Of a DNA stretch of 23,067 nucleotides, positions 23,052-23,067 are shown piece after piece; within the stretch, counting starts at the first letter, position 1; the number at the start of each line of letters is the position of its first letter. The DNA is from Prevotellaceae bacterium (GTDB taxonomy: Bacteria; Bacteroidota; Bacteroidia; Bacteroidales; UBA932). The position numbers and the translations under genes are program-made. The notes beneath the pieces are model-generated. The model searched no databases. It was given only the letters and a program-made list of their open reading frames with translations, and was not told the DNA's origin. The stretch is taken from contig JAIROQ010000044.1 in NCBI GenBank assembly GCA_031257455.1, positions 1-23,067 of the forward strand, in the 5' to 3' direction.

Positions 23052-23067
23052 AGAGATAAAAAAAATT

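Overview
The window looks like a chromosomal segment of a Bacteroidota bacterium, most likely of the order Bacteroidales. The evidence is several -7 boxes of the form TAnnTTTG (two with a TTTG box exactly 19 bp upstream), the DUF4492-cydA-cydB order, a helix-hairpin-helix outer-membrane barrel, two FISUMP-type secreted proteins, and the lack of Shine-Dalgarno sites. I cannot assign a genus. No rRNA, tRNA, integrase, transposase or CRISPR array was seen.

Layout. (1) 1-2526 is an accessory segment: a membrane-anchored coiled-coil protein, a Panacea (DUF4065) antitoxin-like gene coupled to a small putative toxin, and an unrecognised gene on the minus strand. (2) 2704-5570 is a translationally coupled minus-strand pair: a PorV/PorQ-like barrel, then a large HHH-plus-barrel protein. 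(3) 5651-6231 is a divergent DUF4160-DUF2442 pair. (4) 6361-7455 is a secreted FISUMP-like protein. (5) 7765-9537 is typA/bipA. (6) 18114 down to 9559 is a probable minus-strand operon: sodium:solute symporter, serine-hydrolase lipoprotein, then a very large secreted gene (metallophosphoesterase, beta-propeller, amidase split by a golvesin domain, FN3). The set suggests salvage of peptidoglycan fragments. (7) 18315-19502 is a second FISUMP paralogue with a long, possibly structured leader. (8) 19960-23014 is DUF4492-cydA-cydB, the cytochrome bd oxidase operon.

The most unusual aspect is a population of short-period (7, 8 or 9 bp) tandem arrays of many different sequences. They fill intergenic gaps and are punctuated by a 10-mer, GGCGTCAGCC, in either orientation. 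Arrays with stop-free units also lie inside the large metallophosphoesterase/amidase gene at five places. At one of them, which contains five perfect CCACTGC heptamers at 13395-13429, the reading frame is broken. By my frame arithmetic, loss of a single heptamer would restore one open frame of 1750 codons (9559-14818). This resembles a phase-variable locus, though an assembly error in the repeat cannot be excluded from sequence alone. Arrays also supply the N-terminal secretion-signal-like peptide of that gene and the last codons of two others.

All assignments come from reading the sequence and recalling family motifs; no database search was run.
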